This document shows, piece by piece, positions 52,134-60,148 of a stretch of 64,000 bases of DNA. The number at the start of each line of letters is the position of its first letter. The stretch's first letter is position 1. Source of the stretch: CBDCZY01 sp965224745. Its GTDB lineage: Bacteria; Pseudomonadota; Gammaproteobacteria; Methylococcales; Methylomonadaceae. The notes beneath the pieces are model-generated. The model was not told the origin of the DNA. It ran no database searches and was given only the letters and a program-made list of their open reading frames with translations. Location of the stretch: NCBI GenBank assembly GCA_965224745.1, contig CBDCZY010000002.1, positions 186,001 through 250,000 of the forward strand, read 5' to 3'. The translations under genes and the position numbers were made by a program.

Positions 52134-52425
52134 TTAGTTTAAATAATATAGATTATAATCTATGTGTCTATTGAGTCTGAAGTTTCCCAATTATTATTTA
52201 TGGTAAAATTAAAACCATGCCACAACCATATGAAAAAATAATCTTTTCATTCGTTTCAAAGGCTTTCGCCTAAGGGGAATTAAATAGGGATTGGCTATAA
52301 ACATGGCAAAACCACCTAAAATAAACCTTGATACGCCAGCATTGTGTATTTCAGCCACTCAATAATTGGGAACAGTATTGAGTAAAACAGCTAACAATCG
52401 CATGCACTAGGACTGGGACACTTCG

Positions 52426-53196
52426 GTGAATCGAAAAATAATGCACTCGAATCAGGATTACAAAATGAAAGACGGTTTGTGGAGGCGCCTACAAAAGAAA
52501 TTTGGGCTATTTTTTGTTATTGGAGCCGCACTTTCGTTTGCCAATGCAGTGTCGTCTCTTCAGTTGTTGGTGGACGTATGGGAGTTCGTTTTGGAATCCG
52601 TCAGAAATGTAAAAGGTGTCGTCGACTTCCTGAATTTTTTGAGTTATGCAGTCCATGCTATTCTCGCATGGTGGAGGTCAATTATATACACCTTCTTCGA
52701 ATGGTTCGATTGGAGACCTCATGTGTTGCTTCTCGATTTGGGATCTGCATTGTTTTTCACAGTTGGTCGTGCAATACAAAGGTATTTGGCACTTACTGCT
52801 GAACTGAATGATCTTGAACGTCAAATTGCAAATAACGAACGAAAAAGAGAAGAACAGAAAAATGCTGAAAGAGGCCTTGCCAATGCCTATCATGGCATGG
52901 AGCTGGAGTCATTAGATGATCCGGATTCTGATGCGATTCCTCATCTGGTAGAAAGAGCGGACTATTTTCAGCGACTCATCATGCTAGAGATCCCAAAAAT
53001 CACGGCTAATCGCGGAAGAATACCGCGACAGGTTGCGTTGACTCTTGCAGTCTTCAGTATTGCTTTTGGCTTTCTCTATACGGTTGACTGGTATTACGTT
53101 CACACCGTAACCAAAGCAAAGGATCATAAACTAACAATGGGCTGGACAGCGACGGCTAACCGCTGCGTGTCAGTCCACTCGTTGGTATTCAAATAA
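52426..53196 (+). CDS. Membrane protein with coiled coil (integron cassette region)
   Basis: 256 residues from a GTG start (an internal ATG lies at residue 14). Two or three hydrophobic segments occupy about residues 28-115, a charged coiled coil (ELNDLERQIANNERKREEQKNAERG) about 125-150, and another helix about 207-228. No family recognised. The last residues are encoded in attC-like sequence. Confidence 0.65.
   Translation: MNRKIMHSNQDYKMKDGLWRRLQKKFGLFFVIGAALSFANAVSSLQLLVDVWEFVLESVRNVKGVVDFLNFLSYAVHAILAWWRSIIYTFFEWFDWRPHVLLLDLGSALFFTVGRAIQRYLALTAELNDLERQIANNERKREEQKNAERGLANAYHGMELESLDDPDSDAIPHLVERADYFQRLIMLEIPKITANRGRIPRQVALTLAVFSIAFGFLYTVDWYYVHTVTKAKDHKLTMGWTATANRCVSVHSLVFK
53129..53187 (+). 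repeat. Possible degenerate attC site
   Basis: AACTAAC at 53129 and GTTGGTA at 53181 bracket an imperfect hairpin around ACGGCTAACCG, about 59 bases long. It lies over the end of the membrane-protein gene. A further half-site AGCTAAC occurs near 52388. Weaker than the other sites. Confidence 0.45.
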
Positions 53197-53235
53197 AATA
53201 TGGATAAATAGCCATACATTTGCTACTCTATAGTT

Positions 53236-53526
53236 ATGAGTAAATCAAACTTTGAGTGGGATGAAGCCAAAAATATTGAAAACCAACAAAAGCATGGTGT
53301 TTCTTTTATCGAAGCTCAATTTGCATTTATGGATGAAAAGCGTGTAATTGCTGAGGACTTAATTCATAGCCAAGAAGAAAGTCGTTATTATTGTTTTGGT
53401 TTAAATCAAGACAAAACAGGAATTCTAACTGTTCGTTTTACTTATCGTTCTGGGTGTATCCGAATTTTCGGTGCAGGTTATTGGCGAAAAGGAAAAAAAA
53501 CTTATGAGCAAACAAATTCAATATAG
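53236..53526 (+). CDS. brnT: BrnT family toxin
   Basis: 96 residues with the BrnT pattern: FEWDEAKNIENQQKHGVSFIEA at the N terminus and VRFTYRSGCIRIFGAGYWRK near the end. BrnT is a RelE-fold ribonuclease that inhibits translation. Directly followed by, and overlapping, brnA. Confidence 0.9.
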   Translation: MSKSNFEWDEAKNIENQQKHGVSFIEAQFAFMDEKRVIAEDLIHSQEESRYYCFGLNQDKTGILTVRFTYRSGCIRIFGAGYWRKGKKTYEQTNSI

Positions 53527-53758
53527 CAATGAACCCATTGGTGAGTTTAAATTGGTAACAGACTTTTTACCTTCACCCTCTGAGTTAGCTTTAAAAAATA
53601 AAAATACAAAAATTACTATTTCACTTAGTTCTGATAGTCTTTCTTATTTTAAAGATGTTGCTGAAACACATCATATGCAATATCAAAAAATCATTAGGCA
53701 ATTACTTGATGAATATGTTGCAAATCAAAGAAAAATGCTAACCAAAAAATCCAGCTGA
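53504..53758 (+). CDS. brnA: BrnA family antitoxin
   Basis: 84 residues starting inside the 3' end of brnT (23-base overlap). It contains the family's ribbon-helix-helix C-terminal part (NTKITISLSSDSLSYFKDVAETHHMQYQKIIRQLL). It binds BrnT and represses the operon. The last codons lie in attC site 8. Confidence 0.88.
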   Translation: MSKQIQYSNEPIGEFKLVTDFLPSPSELALKNKNTKITISLSSDSLSYFKDVAETHHMQYQKIIRQLLDEYVANQRKMLTKKSS

Positions 53759-53835
53759 CCATTTAAAGCGTCACGGTTTTTGCTATTCGCAAAAAACCGT
53801 GCCACTTTAAATGGCATCTGATTTAGGCGTTATAC
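53736..53835 (+). repeat. attC site 8
   Basis: Core sites TGCTAAC and GTTATAC, arms CCAGCTGACCATTTAAAGCG and CACTTTAAATGGCATCTG, and a central CACGGTTTTTGC/GCAAAAAACCGTG stem. Confidence 0.9.
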
Positions 53836-53843
53836 CTGTCGTG

Positions 53844-54096
53844 CTTGGTAGACTATTCTGTTTTTGTCTTATAGTCGTAGACCACATTCGTTATATTTGA
53901 AAGTGCAATTTTTCAAAATACGGTTGCTTTTAACAGTGTCTTTAAAGTCCCATCAAATCCGCAAACGTCTTCATATGCTGAGCGACCTGTCCCCAAGGAG
54001 CGCCTCAACCAGTTCGCGCAATTCAAGGGTACAATCAACGATTATGTTCTATTGGTTTGGTGTCAATAAAGGGTTTAGAAAAACTAGGCAATTATG
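53844..54096 (+). pseudogene. Cassette ORF, duplicated copy 1 (frameshifted)
   Basis: GTGCTTGGTAGACTATTC opens the same protein as copy 2 (VLGRLFCFCLIVVDHIRY). A base change near 53895 shifts it to a stop. Otherwise the DNA is similar to 54188-54442, including the tail that codes HSRVQSTIMFYWFGVN. Confidence 0.7.
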
Positions 54097-54183
54097 GTAT
54101 AACAAGCAAATGCACCGGACGCCAAACAGCGGTATCTTTTTTTCCAATGCTTTTGTGGCGTTCGGTGATTTGCGGCGTTATAC
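54097..54183 (+). repeat. attC site 9
   Basis: Core sites GTATAAC and GTTATAC; arms GCACCGGACGCCAAACAGCG and GTGGCGTTCGGTGATTTGC. It separates the two copies of the duplicated cassette. Site 8 shares its right-hand core sequence GTTATACCTGTCGTGCTTGG, which is the common start of the cassette. Confidence 0.88.
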
Positions 54184-54187
54184 CTGT

Positions 54188-54575
54188 CGTGCTTGGTAGA
54201 CTATTCTATTTTTGTTTTATAGGCGTAGAACTTATTGGTTATATTGAAAATGCAATATCTCAAACCACTGTTGCTTTTAAAGGTGTCGTTAAAGCCCCAT
54301 CGAATCCGCAAACTTCTTCAAACATTGGGCGACCTGTATCCAAGAAGCACCTAACAGATCCGAGCCATTCAAGGGTACAATCAACGATTATGTTCTATTG
54401 GTTTGGTGTCAATCTAGGGTTTAGAAAAACCAGGCAATCATGGTATAACAAGCAAATACACCTGTCTCGCGTCAATTATCTTGTCCCATCTGACGACAAT
54501 TATGATGGCCTGATGAACTCAATGGTTCAGCTTGGTTCATTCAAAATAATTGCACAACAGGTGCCACCCAGGTGA
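54188..54575 (+). CDS. Cassette ORF, duplicated copy 2
   Basis: From a GTG at 54188: VLGRLFYFCFIGVELIGYIENAISQTT..., a membrane helix, then a basic region with HSRVQSTIMFYWFGVNLGFRKTRQSW. The frame continues past the truncated attC into unrelated flanking DNA, stopping at 54575, so the final ~45 residues are probably not native. No family recognised. Confidence 0.55.
54443..54460 (+). repeat. Truncated attC (left half only)
   Basis: GTATAACAAGCAAATACACC matches the left part of site 9, then the similarity stops. The array therefore ends here by deletion; beyond it lies the convergent permease gene. Confidence 0.75.
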
Positions 54576-55992
54576 TCAATATTGTCATTAAAATAATCCA
54601 GCAAAGGCTGATAATTGATCCCGGCAACAACATATCAAACATGCGATAGTAACCTTTTGAAAATGTCAGTAAAGGTACTGCATCCAGGGGTAACAAAAAC
54701 GCACATGATGCGGTAAATGCAACCGGTAGAATCAGGATGACCGGGTTAATATTCATACTCAGAGCCAATGCAGCGATGGGTGGAATCAACACGGCATTGA
54801 CGACTGGGGCAATCGGTAAGGGTAGGTGTATCAGCACAGTTAACAGGCTGATCAATGCAATTATCCAGAATAGTGGCCAGTTGCTGACACCACTCATGCT
54901 CGTTTGTACCAGCCACTCTGCCAGCCCGGTTTTGACACTGGCCTGACCTAAAGAACTCACGCCACCGATCATTAATAAAGTATCCCAGCCAATATGGCGC
55001 TCAGCTTTTTTCCAGCTGATTAGCCTGATCCCCGGCATGAACATGATGATGGCGCCCAATAATGCGACGATAGCGACATTCAATAACTTGATCCAGCTTC
55101 CAGCTATCCATAGCACTATCATAATAGCCATAATGATCAGCACTTTTCGTTCATTGACAGAAAGTGGCCCCAGCGCACTAAATTCAGCTGTGTTCGACCT
55201 TGCAGATCCTAGTGTTGCAAATTCCGGCGGATAACAGCGTATCAGTATCCACCATGCAAGAGGTACCAGGAAAATCACCATGGGGATTCCCAAAGCCATC
55301 CATTGTATAAATGAGATGGTGATGTCAAGCTGGTGTTGTTCGGAAAATGCAGCAAACAAGTCTAATGCCAGTACATTAATTGAACTGCCTGCCGGTGTGG
55401 CGATCCCTCCTATTAATGCGGCAATAGGAATGCCCATCATCAATGCCTTGGCAAAGTTTGACTGGCCGGGCTTAACCTTGCTTTTACCCAGTATGCCCAA
55501 GCCTATCGCCATAAATACCGCACAGGCCGGAACATCAGACATAATAGAGGAAAGTATCGCTGTCCCAAGCATCATGGCGAATATAATGTGGGTGCTGCGG
55601 GTGCCGGCTTTTGCCAGGAGGAAAAGTGCAAAACGTTTGTCCAGGCCAGTTTCATTGATGACTCCGGCAATAATGTACATGGCAATGACGAAAAAAAACA
55701 CCGGACTCATGAATGATGCAAAAGCGTCCCGTACTCCTGTAACACCAAGCAATGGTTGCAAAGTCACAGCTAATAATGCGGTGATCGCAATAGGTAATGT
55801 TTCGGTAGCCCAAAGAGTCAATGACACCAGAAAGATAGCTGCTAAATACAGTGCTTCCAAGGAAATAGTTTCACCGTTGGCTAATGATGGCACAACTAGA
55901 GGAGCCAGCAATAAGCCCACAGCAGTTAGAGCCGCAAAAAAGAACATCAGCCACTTTTTTTGAATGCCAATTTGATGTGCAAGACTATGCAT
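54541..55992 (-). CDS. SLC13/DASS-family permease
   Basis: 483 residues, about 11-13 hydrophobic helices. DASS-type signatures: SDVPACAVFMAIGLG, PAGSSINVLAL (about residue 200), PIAPVVNAVLIPPIAALA. Members import dicarboxylates, citrate or sulfate with sodium. Monocistronic. Its 3' end lies about 80 bases beyond the last cassette DNA. Confidence 0.88.
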   Translation of the reverse strand: MHSLAHQIGIQKKWLMFFFAALTAVGLLLAPLVVPSLANGETISLEALYLAAIFLVSLTLWATETLPIAITALLAVTLQPLLGVTGVRDAFASFMSPVFFFVIAMYIIAGVINETGLDKRFALFLLAKAGTRSTHIIFAMMLGTAILSSIMSDVPACAVFMAIGLGILGKSKVKPGQSNFAKALMMGIPIAALIGGIATPAGSSINVLALDLFAAFSEQHQLDITISFIQWMALGIPMVIFLVPLAWWILIRCYPPEFATLGSARSNTAEFSALGPLSVNERKVLIIMAIMIVLWIAGSWIKLLNVAIVALLGAIIMFMPGIRLISWKKAERHIGWDTLLMIGGVSSLGQASVKTGLAEWLVQTSMSGVSNWPLFWIIALISLLTVLIHLPLPIAPVVNAVLIPPIAALALSMNINPVILILPVAFTASCAFLLPLDAVPLLTFSKGYYRMFDMLLPGSIISLCWIILMTILITWVAPVVQLF

Positions 55993-56407
55993 ACTGCTAT
56001 TCTCCGTGAAACACGTAATTTTGACAATATGTGTTACAACTTATCGATCACTAAAATATCGAGAGTGCAAAACGAGTTATACCCTTATTGTTGCTACTAC
56101 TATGGTGGGTTAAGCCAAGGGTGGGCAACGCTTTTCTGCCCACCATGTTTCTGAAGGAAAGTATGCTAAATTAGCATTTGCGAAGAGCATACGATAGGGT
56201 ATAGCTACAATATGATGTAAACTAAAAACTAATAATAGACTCTTCCATATTGACTGACTTTATCCCAAAACTGTTCCCATCGCTTCGAGAATAACTAGGA
56301 TCGAATAAATAGGGTCGGAGTAAAATTAAATATTTACTCTACTCCAGAGATTGATTTTTTCCGTTCAGAAAGATTCACTGCGAAGAAATAACAAGGGTAT
56401 TTTGACT
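55993..56407. other. Intergenic region with two palindromes
   Basis: ATGGTGGGTTAAGC...GCCCACCAT at about 56100-56150 is an imperfect REP-like hairpin. GGGTCGGAGTAAA at 56312 with TTTACTCTACTCC ending 56345 is an ISL3-end-like or MITE-like palindrome. No gene seen. Confidence 0.55.
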
Positions 56408-57742
56408 TCAGCGACCCACTAAAGACGAAATAGATTGCTGTCCACCAAGAGTCATTTTAACAAGGGTTGCAGCGAATTCTTCTAACAATAAGTCAATGGT
56501 AGCAATATCAAACCGCTCCGAACTGTACTCCAGCATTATGTTCATTGTTTTGTACGCTGTAATGTTAAGCTCTAAATCGACAGTATTGTTTTCAATTTTT
56601 CTGAACGAACGATTAAGCCATTCATTGCCTAATGACTGCAATTCTTCAGTTTCATCCTGGGTGTCAAACATAATCGTTGTTTGAAATAATTTGTTTCCCG
56701 GCGGCAATTCGATTGCTTTGGTGATATCAGTTAATGGCACGTGTATATGATCCCGCATATTTATCCATTGTTCTCTAAGAGTCTTTAGCCACTCATTTAA
56801 TGTATGGTTTTTTGATATTTCCATACGAATCGGAACCACATTGATCAATAATCCAACGATTGACTTCAACTCGGGAAAAGCGCTTGAGCGGCAGGTTCTA
56901 ATAACACCGATAGCAACATCATCAAGCTCCGCTGTTTTCGACAAAACCAGTATCCACGCAGCCTGTATCAGTGTGCTCACAGTAACATCTTGTGATTTAG
57001 CGAAATCTTTGATTGTTTGGTGAACATTTTCCGAAAGCTGAATGCTTTTTTGATCCGAGTTCATATAGGTTTCAGGCGTCGAACTACGCAGTAGCCTATT
57101 GATTTGCGGAGCGGGTGTAAATTCTTTTAAGACCCTTTTCCAATACTTGATGCTTTCACTCATATCAAGGCTGGTAACCCAATCACAATACTGACGGTAC
57201 GAAGTTGGCTTTTGTAAACCAAGCGGTGCTTCCTGAACCGCTGCCTGGTACAACATAAAAAGTTCTTTAACCAGCAAAAAACGAGCGCGACCGTCAAAGC
57301 TTCCATGATGATAGGTCCAAACCAAACGATACTGATCGACAGCTAATTTTATGAGGGAAACACGAAAAGGTGGGGCTATAGAAAGATCAAGTTTTTGCGC
57401 ACGATCTTCTTTTAGAAAACGCTGGAAGCGGCCATCGACGTCCCGAGAGTGTATTTCAGTCCAGTCATAGTGGTGGATCGTAATGGATGTGTCGTTATGA
57501 ATAATGCCCAGCTTTTTTATAAGATCGAAGCTGGTCCTTAATGCTTCATGACGCTCGATCAATTGGTTCCATGCCCGCTGAAAAGCTTCGATTTCCAGAG
57601 TTTCGTTTAAAGTCCAGATATGTTGCTGGGTATAAGCATTCTTTAGCTGAGAAAAGTAGAAGTCGAAAATGACGCCAAATTGTATCGCCGGAAGCCGATA
57701 GCTTGAGTTATCTTGAGCCATACTTGCCATGACCCTCTTCAA
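56408..57742 (-). CDS. Free-standing NRPS condensation-domain protein
   Basis: 444 residues, the usual length of one condensation domain. The catalytic motif HHxxxDG is present as HHGSFDG at about residues 144-150. The N-terminal PAIQFGVIFDFYFSQLKNAYTQQHIWTLNETL and later RTCRSSAFPELKSIVGLLINVVPIRM fit the fold. Condensation domains join a carrier-bound acyl group to an amine or alcohol. No adenylation or carrier domain is fused; a carrier and ligase lie across the divergent promoter. It overlaps the BKACE gene by 35 bases. Confidence 0.85.
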   Translation of the reverse strand: MKRVMASMAQDNSSYRLPAIQFGVIFDFYFSQLKNAYTQQHIWTLNETLEIEAFQRAWNQLIERHEALRTSFDLIKKLGIIHNDTSITIHHYDWTEIHSRDVDGRFQRFLKEDRAQKLDLSIAPPFRVSLIKLAVDQYRLVWTYHHGSFDGRARFLLVKELFMLYQAAVQEAPLGLQKPTSYRQYCDWVTSLDMSESIKYWKRVLKEFTPAPQINRLLRSSTPETYMNSDQKSIQLSENVHQTIKDFAKSQDVTVSTLIQAAWILVLSKTAELDDVAIGVIRTCRSSAFPELKSIVGLLINVVPIRMEISKNHTLNEWLKTLREQWINMRDHIHVPLTDITKAIELPPGNKLFQTTIMFDTQDETEELQSLGNEWLNRSFRKIENNTVDLELNITAYKTMNIMLEYSSERFDIATIDLLLEEFAATLVKMTLGGQQSISSLVGR

Positions 57743-58568
57743 GATCCAAGATTTTCCTGAGTTTACTCGGGGGCATAATTAGCCGTTCATTCGCTTCTGC
57801 CAACCGATGAATTCGTCTTATAAGATCAATGTTCTTAGCGAGTTGAGTACGCTCTTTATCAAACCAGATATTATCTTCCAAGCCTACCCTAACTCCTCCA
57901 CCCACCGAAATAGCCATTGAATTCATTGGCAGCTGACTGTTTCCAATCCCCCCTATCGACCATACTGTCTCTTCGGGTAAATCGCGCACCATCATACCCG
58001 CATGCAACAGATCCGCTTGAGCGCAGGCAATGTTACCAAGCAGTAGATTACAGTAAAACGGTGGAACTAATATCCTTTTAGTCATTAAATATTTAGCGTA
58101 GTTAATCATGCCGGCATCAAACGCTTCCAGTTCCGGTTTGATTTTATTTTTTAACATCTTTTTAGCAAGATCTGTAATCATTTGTGGGGTATTGATGCTG
58201 GCCTGTTTATTGAAATTGAGCGAACTTAGCGTCAAACTTCCAGTATCGGGTTTAAGTTCTCCCGTCAAATCCAAAGGCTCTGATCTTTTATCAAATTCCG
58301 AGAAATCTCTGCCGCTTAACGAAACCCCAACAATCAAATCCGGCGCATATTTTCTTATACCCTGAATGATCTCAGCATAGAGATTTTTCTTATAAGTCGG
58401 GCTGCCCGTGTCAATCTCCCTTGCATGAAGATGTACCATGGTAATACCCAGTTCACAAGCTTCAAGAACATCTCTGACTATCTCCTCGGGTGAAATAGGT
58501 ACATGCGGCGTCATTTTCTTGGTTGGCAACATGCCGTTCGGGGTAAAGTTGATGACTAATTCATTCAT
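57708..58568 (-). CDS. BKACE-family protein (DUF849)
   Basis: 286 residues. The motifs of beta-keto acid cleavage enzymes are visible: metal-binding VHLHAREIDTG near residue 40, an ELEAFDAGMINY strand and the late GGGVRVGLEDNIWFD. The family splits or condenses a beta-keto acid with acetyl-CoA, giving acetoacetate and an acyl-CoA; substrates range widely and include beta-keto amino acids such as 3-keto-5-aminohexanoate. Lying beside a condensation domain and opposite a carrier/ligase cluster is unusual for this family. It starts 70 bases from the divergent ACP gene. Confidence 0.85.
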   Translation of the reverse strand: MNELVINFTPNGMLPTKKMTPHVPISPEEIVRDVLEACELGITMVHLHAREIDTGSPTYKKNLYAEIIQGIRKYAPDLIVGVSLSGRDFSEFDKRSEPLDLTGELKPDTGSLTLSSLNFNKQASINTPQMITDLAKKMLKNKIKPELEAFDAGMINYAKYLMTKRILVPPFYCNLLLGNIACAQADLLHAGMMVRDLPEETVWSIGGIGNSQLPMNSMAISVGGGVRVGLEDNIWFDKERTQLAKNIDLIRRIHRLAEANERLIMPPSKLRKILDLEEGHGKYGSR

Positions 58569-58638
58569 TTTTAATGGAATCCCAAAATGCTGTTAGAATT
58601 ATATTGCAAAAGTATAAGAATAGTCGACACTTAATATT
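58569..58638. promoter_or_regulatory. Divergent promoter region of the dlt-like locus
   Basis: A 70-base AT-rich gap between the BKACE gene (minus) and the carrier protein gene (plus). By position it must drive at least one side; no clear -35/-10 or operator is assigned. Confidence 0.4.
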
Positions 58639-58908
58639 ATGAAAAGTAATGACATTGAACTAGTCAATTTAAAAGACAACATAATCAAATTTTTGGCCAA
58701 TGAACTGGCAATCGATACGAGTCAAATCAACAACCAGTCGCTAATATTCAGCACTGGCATCATTGATTCATTTTCACTGATTAGTCTGATTGCGTTTCTC
58801 GAAAAACAGCTGGGCTTCCAAATTAATGCAATGGATATCAACTTGGACAATTTGGATAGTATCGAACGAATAGTCACTTACGTTAACCGGATTACTGCCA
58901 TTCCGTGA
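58639..58908 (+). CDS. Acyl/peptidyl carrier protein
   Basis: 89 residues of a four-helix carrier with the phosphopantetheine site Ser44 in GIIDSFSLISL. It is free-standing, like DltC or BtrI. Its stop overlaps the start of the decarboxylase gene (GTGA), so the two are made together. Confidence 0.93.
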   Translation: MKSNDIELVNLKDNIIKFLANELAIDTSQINNQSLIFSTGIIDSFSLISLIAFLEKQLGFQINAMDINLDNLDSIERIVTYVNRITAIP

Positions 58909-60140
58909 AGCTTGACCCTACTGTCAGAGAGATACTGGCTGGTATCGGACAGAGTCATGGAACACCCTGTTATGTTTATTTCATCGATCACATCCTTGCC
59001 CAAATTTATCGTGTTATGGGGGCTTTCGATAATCGATTCACAATAAGCTATGCCGTTAAGGCTAATCCAAATCCCATACTTCTCAACCACTTAAAAGAGA
59101 GCATTTCTTTACTTGACGTATCATCGGCCGGCGAAATGAGTGAAGCCTTGACGTTAGGTTACAAACCGGAACAACTCTCGTTTACGGGTCCCGCAAAACG
59201 GGAGTTTGAATTAATTCAAGCGACCCAAGCAGGCAGCGTCGAAATGATTTGTGAATCTGAACAAGAATTAGATCGACTAAACCAAATCGCAGAACAATTC
59301 GCAACCCGGATACCCATCTTGATACGCATCAATCCCGATAAACTCCCTAAAACATTCGGCGTCAATATGGCCGCTCGACCAAGCCAGTTTGGCATTGACC
59401 AAGTGGAAGTAAGTCGAGTATTGGAGCGTCTGACTCAGTGGACTAACTTGGATTTCGCAGGGTTCCATATATACGCTGGAACCAACTGCTTGAACGAAGA
59501 TGCCATATCGGAAAATTTCGCCAATTACATCGAATTGTTCCTCAATTTTTCCGAAAAACATCAACTTCACCCTCGGAAGCTGATTTTTGGATCAGGCTTT
59601 GGAATCCCTTATTTCCAGCAACAACAACCCTTGGATCTCAAGAAACTTGCCAACCTGATCAACCCGGCAATTGACGATCTACACACATCTCCATTTTTGA
59701 AAAACGCACAATGTGTTTTAGAAACAGGCCGGTTTCTGGTTGGTCAAAATGGCTATTTTGTGACATCGGTTATTAGTGAAAAAACCAGTCGTGGGGTGCA
59801 AATTAGACTATGCGATGGTGGAATGAACAACCATCTAGGAGCTTGTGGATTGCTAGGGATGGTTATTCGTCGAAATTACCCTATCTGGAATTTAAATAAT
59901 CCGACAGGGCCCTTGCGGGAATATATGTTGGTTGGCCCTCTTTGTACAACCATTGACACCATTGCCGAACGCATCGAACTGCCGGAAATAAAGACCGGGG
60001 ATACGATTGCCATCGGTTCATCGGGCGCCTATGGACTCACTGCAAGCCCGGTTCGTTTTATCAGTCATCCGCAACCTAATGAATTCATAGTCTCAGGAAC
60101 CGGACTCAATACTCAAATTACTGATGTCAGTCAAAATTAA
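58905..60140 (+). CDS. PLP-dependent decarboxylase (fold-type III, carrier-associated)
   Basis: 411 residues from a GTG that overlaps the carrier gene's TGA. Fold-type III (alanine-racemase-like) decarboxylase: SYAVKANPNP with PLP Lys52, GFHIYAGTNC, FGSGFGIPY, LETGRFLVG and GPLCTTID with the catalytic Cys. It resembles the type that works on carrier-bound substrates, such as BtrK and the exosortase-associated decarboxylase, rather than free diaminopimelate or ornithine. That would turn, for example, a carrier-bound glutamyl group into a gamma-aminobutyryl group. Substrate unproven. Confidence 0.88.
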   Translation: MKLDPTVREILAGIGQSHGTPCYVYFIDHILAQIYRVMGAFDNRFTISYAVKANPNPILLNHLKESISLLDVSSAGEMSEALTLGYKPEQLSFTGPAKREFELIQATQAGSVEMICESEQELDRLNQIAEQFATRIPILIRINPDKLPKTFGVNMAARPSQFGIDQVEVSRVLERLTQWTNLDFAGFHIYAGTNCLNEDAISENFANYIELFLNFSEKHQLHPRKLIFGSGFGIPYFQQQQPLDLKKLANLINPAIDDLHTSPFLKNAQCVLETGRFLVGQNGYFVTSVISEKTSRGVQIRLCDGGMNNHLGACGLLGMVIRRNYPIWNLNNPTGPLREYMLVGPLCTTIDTIAERIELPEIKTGDTIAIGSSGAYGLTASPVRFISHPQPNEFIVSGTGLNTQITDVSQN

Positions 60141-60148
60141 CCCCTGGG

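Larger units (their letters stand above)
42793..54460 (+). mobile_element. Integron cassette array without integrase (CALIN)
   Basis: Nine recognisable attC sites plus a half site alternate with plus-strand cassette genes. No intI, attI or Pc promoter was found in the window. The array is bordered on the left by an IS3 element and a repeat array and on the right by a truncated attC. One cassette is duplicated, one carries an IS, and a minus-strand oxidase lies inside. Confidence 0.85.

Noticed and set aside
55280..55963. 227-residue plus-strand ORF opposite the SLC13 permease
   Set aside because: It mirrors the codon pattern of the membrane protein on the other strand and has an Ala/Ile/Asn-rich composition typical of an antisense shadow.
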